50,020 bases of DNA from contig JALONQ010000019.1 of NCBI GenBank assembly GCA_025454835.1, positions 1 to 50,020 on the forward strand, written 5' to 3'. Positions 16,761-25,800 of this stretch are shown in pieces. The DNA comes from Bacteroidota bacterium. GTDB lineage: Bacteria; Bacteroidota; Ignavibacteria; UBA10030. The first letter of the stretch is position 1. The number at the start of each line of letters is the position of its first letter. Under the pieces are notes generated by a model, which was given only the letters and a program-made list of their open reading frames with translations, searched no databases and was not told the DNA's origin. The position numbers and the translations under genes are program-made.

Positions 16761-17620
16761 GCTTCGCTCTTTCTCTGTTCGAGGTACATATTGTCCAGAA
16801 GTCGGGTGGAACCGAACCGGACGGCCAAGATCGCGAGCGCGCCTGTCAGCGGAACGTCCTCCAGCTCAACGAAGGACCCCGGATCGACCACCGCCGCATA
16901 GTCGATCCGATCAGGACGTCCCTCCTTCAGGATGCCGTACATCGCTCTTCGAATGGCGGTTGCCGATCGCTCCCCAGCAGCCGCCCGCCGCTGGGCATCG
17001 GTCAGGGCCTTGTAGAGCACCACCGACCGGGCACGTTCGTCTGCGGACAGGTATGCGTTCCGGGAACTGAGAGCCAGCCCGTCAGGCTCGCGCACGATAG
17101 GAGCGACATCGAGCTCGATGTCCATGTTCAGGTCCCGAATCAGCGCCTTGACGACGGCGACCTGCTGCGCGTCCTTCTGGCCAAAGACCGCGAGATGAGG
17201 CTTCGTCGCCAAGAACAGCTTCGCGACGATCGTGGCGACCCCCCGAAAGTGACCGGGCCTCTCAGCTCCCTCGAAACCGGACGCCGCCCGTTCGTTGACG
17301 ACGAAGGTCTGGAATCCCTCGGGATAGATCTCCTCTGGAGAAGGTGCGAAGACGATATCGGAACCGGCGGCGCCGGCGACAGCGACGTCGCTGTCGAAGG
17401 GACGTGGATACCGTGTCAGGTCCTCGTTCGGGCCGAATTGTGCCGGGTTGACGAAGATCGTCGTGACGACCACGTCGGCGGCTGTCCGGGCGCGTTCGAT
17501 CAGGCTCACGTGCCCGCGATGGAGCGCCCCCATCGTCGGGACGACCGCCAGACGACGGCCGGCACCGCGTTCCGACTCGGCCGCCAACTGCATCTCAGCG
17601 ATGGTCCGCAGGGTGCGCAT
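16757..17620 (-). CDS. panC: Pantothenate synthetase PanC
   Basis: PanC (287 residues) joins pantoate and beta-alanine with ATP to make pantothenate, the precursor of coenzyme A. Typical stretches are PTMGALHRGH (nucleotide-binding HIGH-like motif), FVNPAQFGPNEDLTRYPR, GHFRGVATIVAKLF, FGQKDAQQ and LALSSRNAYLS. Length is standard. The gene starts 3 bp after the arginase stop and is coupled to the following nucleotidyltransferase. PanB and PanD, which supply its substrates, are not in the window. Confidence 0.96.
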   Translation of the reverse strand: MRTLRTIAEMQLAAESERGAGRRLAVVPTMGALHRGHVSLIERARTAADVVVTTIFVNPAQFGPNEDLTRYPRPFDSDVAVAGAAGSDIVFAPSPEEIYPEGFQTFVVNERAASGFEGAERPGHFRGVATIVAKLFLATKPHLAVFGQKDAQQVAVVKALIRDLNMDIELDVAPIVREPDGLALSSRNAYLSADERARSVVLYKALTDAQRRAAAGERSATAIRRAMYGILKEGRPDRIDYAAVVDPGSFVELEDVPLTGALAILAVRFGSTRLLDNMYLEQRKSEA

Positions 17621-17623
17621 GGC

Positions 17624-18526
17624 CTACAGGATCCGCTTCCCAAAAGCCGACAGGATCATCTCGACAGCGAACTCCGCCGACTGGTTGCGCGTGTCGAGGA
17701 TCGGGTTGTTCTCCACAACCTCCAGAGACGTCATCCGGCCGGTGTCCGCGACCGCCTCCATGATAAGATGCGCTTCCCGATAATTGAGCCCCCCCTTCAC
17801 AGGGGTCCCAACGCCCGGGGCGACCGACGGATCGACCGCATCGAGATCGAACGAGACATGCAAGCGGACCGCCCTGCCGAGATGCCTCAGCGCTTTGCCG
17901 ATGACGACCGCCATGCCGTGTCGATCGATCTCCTCCATCGTGTACGCCTTGACGCCGAGTCGCCTGATATTCGCCCGTTCGCCGTCGTCGAGATCGCGCG
18001 TGGCCACGAGCACGACGTTCTTGGGCGACACTTTGGCGAAAGGCCCGCCGATGGAGGTCAATTCGCGGGCGCCGAGCCCGAGCGAGGCCGCAAGCGGCAT
18101 GCCGTGGATATTGCCCGACGGCGTCGTCGCATCGGTGTTCATGTCGCCGTGCGCGTCGATCCACAGCACGCCAAGCGACTGATGCGCTGCCCGTGCGGCC
18201 ATGGCGAGTCCGGCAATGGTGCCGATAGCGACGGCATGGTCGCCTCCGAGGACGAGCGGGAAACCCTTCTCCCCGACGATCTTTGCCACTTTGGCCGCCA
18301 GCAGCGAACAATCCCGTACGATCTCGGGCAGATAGCGTAACCGTTCGTTGCCGACGCGCTGCTGCTCGGGACCTTTGACGACAAGGTCGCCCTCGTCGCG
18401 GACAGCATGTCCCAGCGCCCGAAGGCGTTCGGTCACGCCGGCGATGCGGATGGCCGACGGACCCATGTCGACGCCGCGACGTCCCGCGCCCAGGTCCATC
18501 GGAACGCCGATGATGCGGATATCCAT
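17624..18526 (-). CDS. rocF: Arginase
   Basis: This 300-residue ureohydrolase has the full set of binuclear manganese motifs: GGDHAVAIG, WIDAHGDMNT with Asp/His ligands, and SFDLDAVDPSVAPG. The start IRIIGVPMDLGAGRRGVDMGP and the NPILDTRNQSAEFAVEMILSAFG end are typical of Bacillus-like arginases rather than agmatinases. It splits arginine into ornithine and urea. The ATG at 18526 lies 7 bases after the accD stop. An ATG at 18559 would overlap accD and add 11 residues. Confidence 0.92.
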   Translation of the reverse strand: MDIRIIGVPMDLGAGRRGVDMGPSAIRIAGVTERLRALGHAVRDEGDLVVKGPEQQRVGNERLRYLPEIVRDCSLLAAKVAKIVGEKGFPLVLGGDHAVAIGTIAGLAMAARAAHQSLGVLWIDAHGDMNTDATTPSGNIHGMPLAASLGLGARELTSIGGPFAKVSPKNVVLVATRDLDDGERANIRRLGVKAYTMEEIDRHGMAVVIGKALRHLGRAVRLHVSFDLDAVDPSVAPGVGTPVKGGLNYREAHLIMEAVADTGRMTSLEVVENNPILDTRNQSAEFAVEMILSAFGKRIL

Positions 18527-18533
18527 CGGCTGG

Positions 18534-19376
18534 TCAGGAGTGGAGGTGCTGAAGGACACGGGAGATCTGCTCGCGCATCTCGCGGCGGTGCACGATGATA
18601 TCGACGAAGCCCTTCTCCTGGAGGAACTCGGACCGTTGGAATCCCTTTGGAAGGTCCTTGCCGATCGTCTGACGGATCACGCGAGGTCCGGCGAAACCGA
18701 TCAGCGCCTGCGGCTCGGCGATATGGATGTCTCCAAGCATCGCAAAGCTGGCGGTCACGCCGCCCGTGGTCGGGTCGGTCATGACCGAGATGAAGGGCAC
18801 GTGTGATTCGGCAAGCTCGGCCAGTTTGGCGCTCGTCTTCGCCAGTTGCATCAGCGAGAGCGCCCCTTCCATCATGCGGGCCCCGCCAGATGACGAAATG
18901 ATGATGAGCGGATGCTTGTGCTTTCTGGCGGCATCGATGGCCCGTGAGATCTTCTCGCCGACCACCGACCCCATGCTGCCACCGATGAACGCGAAGTCCA
19001 TGCAAGCGATCACCACGGGCCGCTGGTCGATGGTCCCACGGCCGGTTCGGACAGCGTCCATGAGGCCGGTCTTTTTGATGGTTTCATCGATGCGTCGGCT
19101 GTATGGCTTCGAATCGGTGAACTGAAGCGGGTCCATCGACCGCATCTTCTTGTCCATCTCCTTGAACGAACCGGCGTCGAGAAGGAAGCTGAAGTACTCC
19201 TTGCTGCCGATCCGGAAGTGGTACTGGCACTTGGAGCAGGTCCAGAGCTCCTGTTCCAGCTGCTTGCGATGGATGATCTCGCCGCAGCCACCACACTTCG
19301 TCCACATGCCGTCCGGCATTTCCTTTTTGGGATTCTCGGACTGGATGTTCGCCTGTGATCGCTTGAACCATGCCAT
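18534..19376 (-). CDS. accD: Acetyl-CoA carboxylase carboxyltransferase subunit beta
   Basis: AccD (280 residues) pairs with AccA to move the carboxyl group from biotin to acetyl-CoA, the first step of fatty acid synthesis. The N-terminal zinc ribbon is complete (C28, C31, C47, C50). The crotonase-like part shows the oxyanion stretches SSSGGARMMEG and DPTTGGVTASFAMLGD and the FAGPRVIRQTI segment. AAGGAG precedes the ATG at 19376, which lies 16 bp after tsaB. AccA is not in the window. Confidence 0.97.
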   Translation of the reverse strand: MAWFKRSQANIQSENPKKEMPDGMWTKCGGCGEIIHRKQLEQELWTCSKCQYHFRIGSKEYFSFLLDAGSFKEMDKKMRSMDPLQFTDSKPYSRRIDETIKKTGLMDAVRTGRGTIDQRPVVIACMDFAFIGGSMGSVVGEKISRAIDAARKHKHPLIIISSSGGARMMEGALSLMQLAKTSAKLAELAESHVPFISVMTDPTTGGVTASFAMLGDIHIAEPQALIGFAGPRVIRQTIGKDLPKGFQRSEFLQEKGFVDIIVHRREMREQISRVLQHLHS

Positions 19377-19392
19377 GAGCGTCTCCTTGGTC

Positions 19393-20046
19393 TCAACGGA
19401 CTCGCGCGGGCGAGGTCCGCACCTCAAATGCTTTCAAGTACATCGGTTCGAATGTCGTCACATCTTCGTGCTCGCCTCGCTGCAGTCGATCGCGCCCCAG
19501 CATCGCCACCACATGACCCTTGAGGTGATCGAGAAGGTCAGAAACGACGGCAGCTCCGCGGAACGACGCAGGCCGGTCAGTCAGCACTTCGCGTCCTGCG
19601 CATTGCAGCTGCAGGTCGGCATCTGCCATGATCGCCACCGGACCCAACACACCTTGGGCGTCGCAGAGGGCCGCATACCATTCGCCCTGCCGGGCGTCCA
19701 TCGCCAGCCAGGCTCCAGCCTGTATTCGACCCGCAGCTCGAGCGGCGATCGCACCGGCTGCCAGCGTCGACACGGCCACGAGGGGCTTGCCGATGGCGGC
19801 GACGAGGCCCTTGGCGGCGCTCACCCCGATCCGGAGTCCGGTGAACGACCCGGGCCCGGACGAAACAGCGACGGCGTCAAGCTCGGAAAGGACCACTCGG
19901 CCCTCACGCAGGACCTCGTCGACGAGCGTCAGCAGCTTCTCCGAGTGCACGCGGTCCTCACGGATCGTCCGGACGATCGAACGATCGCCGTCCACAAGCC
20001 CGACCGAACAGACCGAGGTAGCCGTTTCGATGCCGAGGACGATCAT
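19393..20046 (-). CDS. tsaB: tRNA t6A37 threonylcarbamoyltransferase subunit TsaB
   Basis: TsaB (217 residues) is the non-catalytic ASKHA-fold partner of TsaD in making t6A at position 37 of ANN-decoding tRNAs. Family landmarks are LGIETATSVCSVGL at the start, HSEKLLTLVDEVL, and SSGPGSFTGLRIGVSAAKGLV in the dimer interface. The ATG at 20046 overlaps the tsaE stop as ATGA. The open frame above it is tsaE read in another frame. The tsaE-tsaB pairing is common in bacteria. Confidence 0.94.
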   Translation of the reverse strand: MIVLGIETATSVCSVGLVDGDRSIVRTIREDRVHSEKLLTLVDEVLREGRVVLSELDAVAVSSGPGSFTGLRIGVSAAKGLVAAIGKPLVAVSTLAAGAIAARAAGRIQAGAWLAMDARQGEWYAALCDAQGVLGPVAIMADADLQLQCAGREVLTDRPASFRGAAVVSDLLDHLKGHVVAMLGRDRLQRGEHEDVTTFEPMYLKAFEVRTSPARVR

Positions 20047-20492
20047 GTCACGGCTCCGACCGGCTCGATCTCGATCCGACGGATCTGCGGTTCCTCGCCC
20101 AACTCCATGCGCACATCGTACCGGCGCGCGGGGAGCAGGCTCGGGAACCGGTCGGCCCACTCCACCAGGCTGATGCCGGCCGTCAGGAACTCCGGCATGC
20201 CGATGTCGAACAGCTCTTCTTCACTCGCCACCCGGTAGAGGTCGAAGTGATGCACCAGGAGTTCCGCGCCCGCATCGTCGCTTCCGCTGTAGCGATTCAT
20301 CAGAACGAACGTGGGGCTCGCCACCGGCTCGTGCACCTCGAACGACGTGCAGACGCCTTTGACGAACTGCGTCTTCCCGGCGCCCAGCGTTCCCATGAGC
20401 GCCACGCAGTCCCCACGCTTCAACGTCCGGCCGAAAGCCGTCGCGGCGGCCATGGTCTCAGCCGCCGAACGCGTCGTCAACCGCACGATCAC
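20043..20492 (-). CDS. tsaE: tRNA t6A biosynthesis ATPase TsaE
   Basis: TsaE (149 residues) is the ATPase that resets the TsaB-TsaD complex. The P-loop GTLGAGKT spans residues 34-41. SPTFVLMNRY, HHFDLYR and LVEWADRF match the family. The GTG at 20492 is chosen because it overlaps the porX stop as GTGA and gives the normal length; the longer open frame runs through porX. This couples its translation to the T9SS regulator, which is an unusual partner for t6A genes. Confidence 0.94.
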   Translation of the reverse strand: MIVRLTTRSAAETMAAATAFGRTLKRGDCVALMGTLGAGKTQFVKGVCTSFEVHEPVASPTFVLMNRYSGSDDAGAELLVHHFDLYRVASEEELFDIGMPEFLTAGISLVEWADRFPSLLPARRYDVRMELGEEPQIRRIEIEPVGAVT

Positions 20493-22051
20493 TTCGGTTC
20501 CAGCATGATGAGCGGCAGGATCATCTCTTCCATCGAGATGCCGCCGTGTTGGAAGCTGTCGCGATACTGGCTCAGGTACCGATGATAGTCCGTCGGGTAG
20601 ACGAAGTAGTAGTCCTCTTTGGCCAGGATGTAGTTCGTCGTGACGCTCGACCGTGGCAAGCGATAGTCCGCCGGGTTCTTGACGAACACGGCCTGGCGCT
20701 CGTCGACCTTGAGGTTGCGGCCGTACTTGTACCGGAGGTTCGTCGACGCCTCGCGGTCGCCAATGACCTTCGAGCCGCGCATGCACCGCACGCTGCCGTG
20801 GTCGGTCGTCAGGATGATCCGAACGTTCTTCTGGCGGCCGAGCGCCCGAAGCATCCCGAGGAGCGACGAGTGCTGGAACCAGGAACGCGTCAGTGACCGG
20901 TACGCCGCTTCATCGGGCGCGATCTCCTTCAGCAGCGGTGAATCAGAGCGACCATGTGCGAGCATGTCGACGAAGTTGACAACGACGGCTGTCAGTCGGT
21001 TGTTGACGTACGACGTGATGTTCTGCTCGAACTGCCGGCCGTACTCGGCGTCGAGGATCTTGACATACTTCGGTTCCGACTTCATCGCAACCCGCTTTCG
21101 CTCCAGCAGCTTCTGGAGCAGCTGGGCCTCATGCCGGTTGCGGCTGCTTTCGTCGTCCTCCCCAGCCTGCCAGATGTCGGGAAACCGCTGCTCGAGTTCG
21201 CTCGGGAACAGGCCGCTGAAGATCGCGTTCCGTGAGTAAGGCGTCGCCGTCGGCAGGATCGAGAAATAATGGTGCCGGTCGAACGCAAACGTCTCGGACA
21301 GCAGCTCCTCCATGACGAGCCATTGATCGAGACGCAGGCAGTCGATCACGAACAGGAAGACCGAGGTCTTCTCGTTGAGGGAAGGAATGACGTACCGCTC
21401 AACGATGTCGGTCGACAGCGCCACGGGACGCTTCGGGTCGGCCAGCCAATCTCGGTAGCGGCGATCGACAAACTTTGCGAACTCCACGTTGCATTCGCGC
21501 TTCTGGTCCAGGACGGTCTGACGCAGGCCCAGCTCGGGATGGTCGTCGAGCTCCTTGTCCCAGTTCGTCAGCCGAACATACAGGTCGATCCACTCACGTT
21601 CGTCCAAAGGATTCATGAGCGCCAGCGCGATGCTCCGCAGTTCCTTGGCGTAGTCGCGCGACATGACGGCGCCGGCGATCTTCTTCGAATCGAAGATCTT
21701 CTTGACGGCCAGGAGGATCTGGCTCGGATTGACGGGTTTCGTCAGATAGTCGGTGATCTTGCTCCCGATGGCCTCTTCCATCAGGCTCTCCGCCTCGTTC
21801 TTCGTCACCATGATGACGGGGAGGGATGGTTCGGCTTCTTTGATCTCACTGAGCGCCTCGAGACCCCCCTTTCCGGGCATCATCTCATCCAGAAAGACCA
21901 GGTCGTACGAGCGATCACGGACCAGTTGAAGGGCGTCGTCGCCGTTCGTGGCCGTCTCGACGACGTAGCCTTTCTGCTCGAGCAGCCGTACGTGCGCCGT
22001 GAGCATATCGATCTCGTCATCGACCCAAAGGATACGGCGGCGAATTTCCAT
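20489..22051 (-). CDS. porX: T9SS two-component regulator PorX (receiver plus PglZ)
   Basis: PorX (520 residues) controls type IX secretion gene expression and assembly. Residues 1-120 form a receiver domain with acidic pair D11/D12, phospho-acceptor D55, T83 and K105. A helical linker follows. From about residue 220 comes a PglZ-type alkaline phosphatase-like domain with LFVIDCLRLDQW, PTATPYSRNAIFSGLFP and TTDHGS carrying the zinc and nucleophile positions; in studied homologues this domain hydrolyses nucleotides. The ATG at 22051 gives a standard start (IRRRILWVDDE). A promoter lies at 22168-22198. PorY is not in the window. Confidence 0.93.
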   Translation of the reverse strand: MEIRRRILWVDDEIDMLTAHVRLLEQKGYVVETATNGDDALQLVRDRSYDLVFLDEMMPGKGGLEALSEIKEAEPSLPVIMVTKNEAESLMEEAIGSKITDYLTKPVNPSQILLAVKKIFDSKKIAGAVMSRDYAKELRSIALALMNPLDEREWIDLYVRLTNWDKELDDHPELGLRQTVLDQKRECNVEFAKFVDRRYRDWLADPKRPVALSTDIVERYVIPSLNEKTSVFLFVIDCLRLDQWLVMEELLSETFAFDRHHYFSILPTATPYSRNAIFSGLFPSELEQRFPDIWQAGEDDESSRNRHEAQLLQKLLERKRVAMKSEPKYVKILDAEYGRQFEQNITSYVNNRLTAVVVNFVDMLAHGRSDSPLLKEIAPDEAAYRSLTRSWFQHSSLLGMLRALGRQKNVRIILTTDHGSVRCMRGSKVIGDREASTNLRYKYGRNLKVDERQAVFVKNPADYRLPRSSVTTNYILAKEDYYFVYPTDYHRYLSQYRDSFQHGGISMEEMILPLIMLEPK

Positions 22052-22161
22052 GGAAGAAGGTTTGTGGGAGATCAGCGTGACCAGCATGCCGCCTCGTGGC
22101 TCTGTCCTGATCCGTCAGAAGCCAGCGATCAGGTGTACACGAGACGGCATTTCGCACCCGA

Positions 22162-22198
22162 AGTATTCAAAATACTCAGATTGGCAGCGGGATGCAAA
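22162..22198 (-). promoter_or_regulatory. porX promoter with inverted repeat over the -7 box
   Basis: On the minus strand TTTG (22195-22198) is followed after 20 bp by TATTTTG (22168-22174), a strong fit to the Bacteroidetes promoter form. AGTATT (22162-22167) and AATACT (22171-22176) form an inverted repeat with a CAA spacer that covers the -7 box, a plausible repressor site. The leader to porX would be about 110 bases. The promoter lies after the lipoprotein gene, so porX and the genes behind it can be expressed apart from sprA. Confidence 0.5.
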
Positions 22199-22222
22199 GA
22201 AGGCGCGCTGGAGCACGTTCTG

Positions 22223-22873
22223 TTAGAGCGCAAACTGCAGCGACAGCGATGGGACCAGGATCGACCTCCAGCCCGGAAAATGAAAGTAGCCGAGTTCGAC
22301 GACGAGTCGCGACGAGTCGGGTCCGGAGAACGATGACCGATAGCCAAGTGAAGCCCCATACGAGAACCACCGTGGGGCGATGAGATCGTTCGGCGACCCG
22401 GCCGGACGCCAACCGGATCGTGTACTATAGTACGAGCCGGCGACGGCGGCATAGAACCTCTGACTGCCGACGATCACGGCCGGATGGGCTCCGGCGATGC
22501 CGTTGAACACCCATTTCTTTTCGTCATTCCCGTAGGAGATATCTCGCGCAGTGACGTTGTACGAGAGAGGAAGACCGAAGGCCACAGAAACCGGACCGTC
22601 GATCAAGCGAACCTTCGGGTCGACACGCACCATCGACAAGCCCACATCGGCTCCGATGTCGGCCCAAGCAGTGAGGCCCATCCGGTAGGAGAGCGCCGCG
22701 CTCATCGCATTCCCATGCCGCGAGAGCTTGATACCAGTGGCCGAGGATCCGGGGGGAAGCGTCTCGGGACCTTGCAAGACACCGCTCGACACGCATCCCG
22801 CGGCGGTCACAACGCCGATGGCAGCGAGCACAGCCGTGAACAGGTCAGCCCTACTGGATCGAGATCTGAACAT
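22223..22873 (-). CDS. Lipoprotein with barrel-like repeats, overlapping sprA
   Basis: This 216-residue protein has a basic start (MFRSRSSRADLF), a hydrophobic stretch and the lipobox TAAGC, with the lipidated Cys near residue 27. The mature part is made of alternating short strands (SAALSYRMGLTAWADIGADVGLS, RFYAAVAGSYYSTRS, SRLVVELGYFHFPG) and ends LSLQFAL, which suggests a small beta-barrel or barrel-like outer-membrane lipoprotein. The ATG at 22873 lies 23 bases inside the end of sprA, so its translation is tied to sprA. No known T9SS subunit is recognised. Confidence 0.65.
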   Translation of the reverse strand: MFRSRSSRADLFTAVLAAIGVVTAAGCVSSGVLQGPETLPPGSSATGIKLSRHGNAMSAALSYRMGLTAWADIGADVGLSMVRVDPKVRLIDGPVSVAFGLPLSYNVTARDISYGNDEKKWVFNGIAGAHPAVIVGSQRFYAAVAGSYYSTRSGWRPAGSPNDLIAPRWFSYGASLGYRSSFSGPDSSRLVVELGYFHFPGWRSILVPSLSLQFAL

Positions 22874-25800
22874 CCAGTCCGCCTTCGTTGATCGTGTTGC
22901 CCGTGATCTTCGAGCCGCCGGCATCGGGCGCCACTTTGCTGTAGCGATAATAGAGCGACGCGGTGACCCGAGCGCTCAGGATGTACCGAATGCGAGGTTC
23001 GATCGTCGTACGATTCGACCCGTCGAGCGGCTGTCCTTCGGGCTTGAAGTTCTCCTTGAGGTTGTACAGCTTCCGCCCGTTCCGGCTGTACGTGTACGAG
23101 AGCGTCGTCATGAGGTCGTTCGAAAGCGAGAGGCCGAAGAGCGGGAACTCGAACCCCTGACGCGAGTAGGATGCCGAGACCGAGATGTCCTCCGTCGAGC
23201 TTTCGCTGATGCTCAAGACGGAAGGGGTCAGGTCGAACGACGTCGTGGTGCCATACCGGAACTGGGCCGACAGGTTCCCCTTCAGGACCTCTTTGAAATT
23301 GATGTTCACGCCGGCCAACGGAGCGAAGGCGTACATGATCGTCTGGCCGTCGGCCACCTCTTGGCCGTCGGGCGAGAGCCTCCATCGGCGCCTGAAGTTC
23401 GACTGATAGACGTGGTCGACGTTCACCTTGGAGGCCCAGCTCTTGAAGAGCACGAACTTCTCGAGGCCGTCCCACCGGAACGACCAGTTGGCGCGCGGGG
23501 CGAACGACCCGAGGATCTGGGCCAAGACCGGCAGGGCCTCCATCCCCTCTTCAAACGCTTGCGAGATCTTTACCTCGTCGGGACGTGTATCACCCCGGTC
23601 GACCCGGAGCCGCTCAAATCGGGTGTTCACATCAACGACGCCGGTCTTGAACAGCTTGAAGATCAAGACCGGAGGCAGCGTGAAGAATGTTCGATCCACG
23701 TCGCCGCTGACGGTGCGTGCCTGCACGGTCGGGATGCCGAGCGAGTCGGTCCGGACAGTCTCGTTCCGATTGAACGACCACGAGACGTTCCAGTTCAGGT
23801 CGAGGGTCGCCCCCTCCCACAGCCTGCGACTCGTCCGCAGCGCGATCTTGTTGGACTGACTGAACACGTCGGTCAGGTTGCCAATCGGAGCTCGCGGACC
23901 TCGCACGGTCCTGCCACGAACGAAGGGGAACGAGCCTGTCGTTCCGAAGATGACGTCGCCGTGGGGATCGGAAGAGAGTCCGAGCTGATACAACAGCGAC
24001 GGTCCGTTCTCCGTCAGCGAAGATTGCACGAACGGGACACGTGCGAACAGGTTGGCAAATCCGGGGCGTCCGAGAACGCCGTTGTTCTGCGATGTATTGA
24101 CTTGCGTGAACGTCATGCTCAGCCGTTCGAAGTCGAAGATGGCCGTCTTGAGGAGGAGCCGGCTGACCGCTCCGAGGGCCGCGAGTGGATTTCGTCCTCG
24201 CGGCACGGTGTCGGTCGGAGCCGGTGCCGGCATTGCGGTCTCCGGGCCCCAGATCTGATCACCGATCATCTGCAGGTTGATGTCGAGACCCATCGTCAAG
24301 CTGGCGTTCCACCCCGCTGTTCGGCCCAGGTCGCCGGCCTGTAGGTTCCGGTTCCAGTCGTACCGGCTGCTGTAGCGCAATGAAGGAACGAAGATCCGGT
24401 TGAGCATCAAGACGCTCGGAAGCACCGGCCTCGTGGTGAAGCTCATCGTCTGACCGTATTGCGTGTCGAACCCGAACGAAAGGGGCTTTTCACCGAACAG
24501 CGCATCCTGGAGGATGTCGGCCAACGACCGTTGTTGGCCGAAACGGTCCAGTTCCAGGTGGCTCATGTTGCTGCTGATATCGGCTTGATAGTCGATCTGC
24601 GGACTGAGCAGACCGCCTTCGATCAACGGCCAGTTGAGCTGAATGGAACGCTGGGCGCCGAAGGTACGATTGACCGGGTTCTCTTGCGTCTGATTCCGGG
24701 CCTGGTTGCGGTTCTGCGCTCTCGTCAACGCGGCCGTCACCGAGATCTGACGAGGTGCGTAGTAGACCTTCGTTTGCTTCCAGACCGAGAGCAGGAAGGT
24801 CTCACCAAAGGACGAGAATGGAACGACGAACGCGTCAGGACTGAGGGGGAGCGAATAGCCGAACCGGGCGTTCCACGACCATGCCGACGACGTCCGCACG
24901 GTCGGGCTTCGACGAACGCTCGCGGTGTAGGAGAACCCGAACGTCATCCGGTTGACCGTTTCAGTGACGAGCCATGAGCGCACGGGTATGGCGAGTCGGA
25001 CCGCGGGAACGGCGTACGTCTCGGTCACCGCCAGGTCTTGCGACTGCACGAGCAGCTCCTTCCCCGTCGGCGCGAGCTTCTTCCTGGTCGTCGAAGTGTC
25101 GGTATCGATCCGGTCGGCCGCCTCGTCGACGAGCACGTCGGTGCCCGGCAGATACCGGGGTCTCGACATCGATTCCACATGGGAATAGCTCACGCTCAGC
25201 TGCGTTCCCTGCCAGCTCTCCGGAAGGAATTTCTCCAGGCCGATATTCGCCGACAGGTTCCAGTCGGACCGGTCCAGGCGAGTACCGAAGCGTTCCTCGA
25301 TGCCATGGAAGAACGGATCGCGACGCTGCATCGAGAACTGGACGGACGCGATATCGGCCAGCTTGATCGAGGTTTCCATCCGATAAGCCCAGCCCGGCGT
25401 GTCGTCCACGTCCGTGAGCCGCAACTCGTTGACCCATACCTCTCCGTGGAGCTGCGCCGCCCCCACCCCGGCCGGGTTCTCCACGCCGATAAAGATGGTC
25501 GTCACGCGATTGAGCGTCGGCTCGCCGCGGATCTGGTAGGTGGCTCCCGGCGGGCCGTCCGGGACGGGCACGCGCGCGGTCGGGGCTCCCGCGCTGTCGC
25601 GCACGAGCTTGATGGCACTCAGATCCGCGAACCGGATCGTGACGTCGTTGAGGGGGTCCCATCCCGGCCGGATCGGAGCGCGGTATTCGTAGTAGCTGAG
25701 CGAGTCGGTCCCGAAGCGGATGAACACTTCGGCGTCATAGTTCGTGGAATCGATGTACCGGAACGTTTGGCCGAGGCGCTCTTCGCCGTGGATGAACATC

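Noticed and set aside
22728-24344. 538-codon plus-strand frame antisense to the sprA 3' end
   Set aside because: Shadow of sprA codon bias, with no domain, start signal or promoter.
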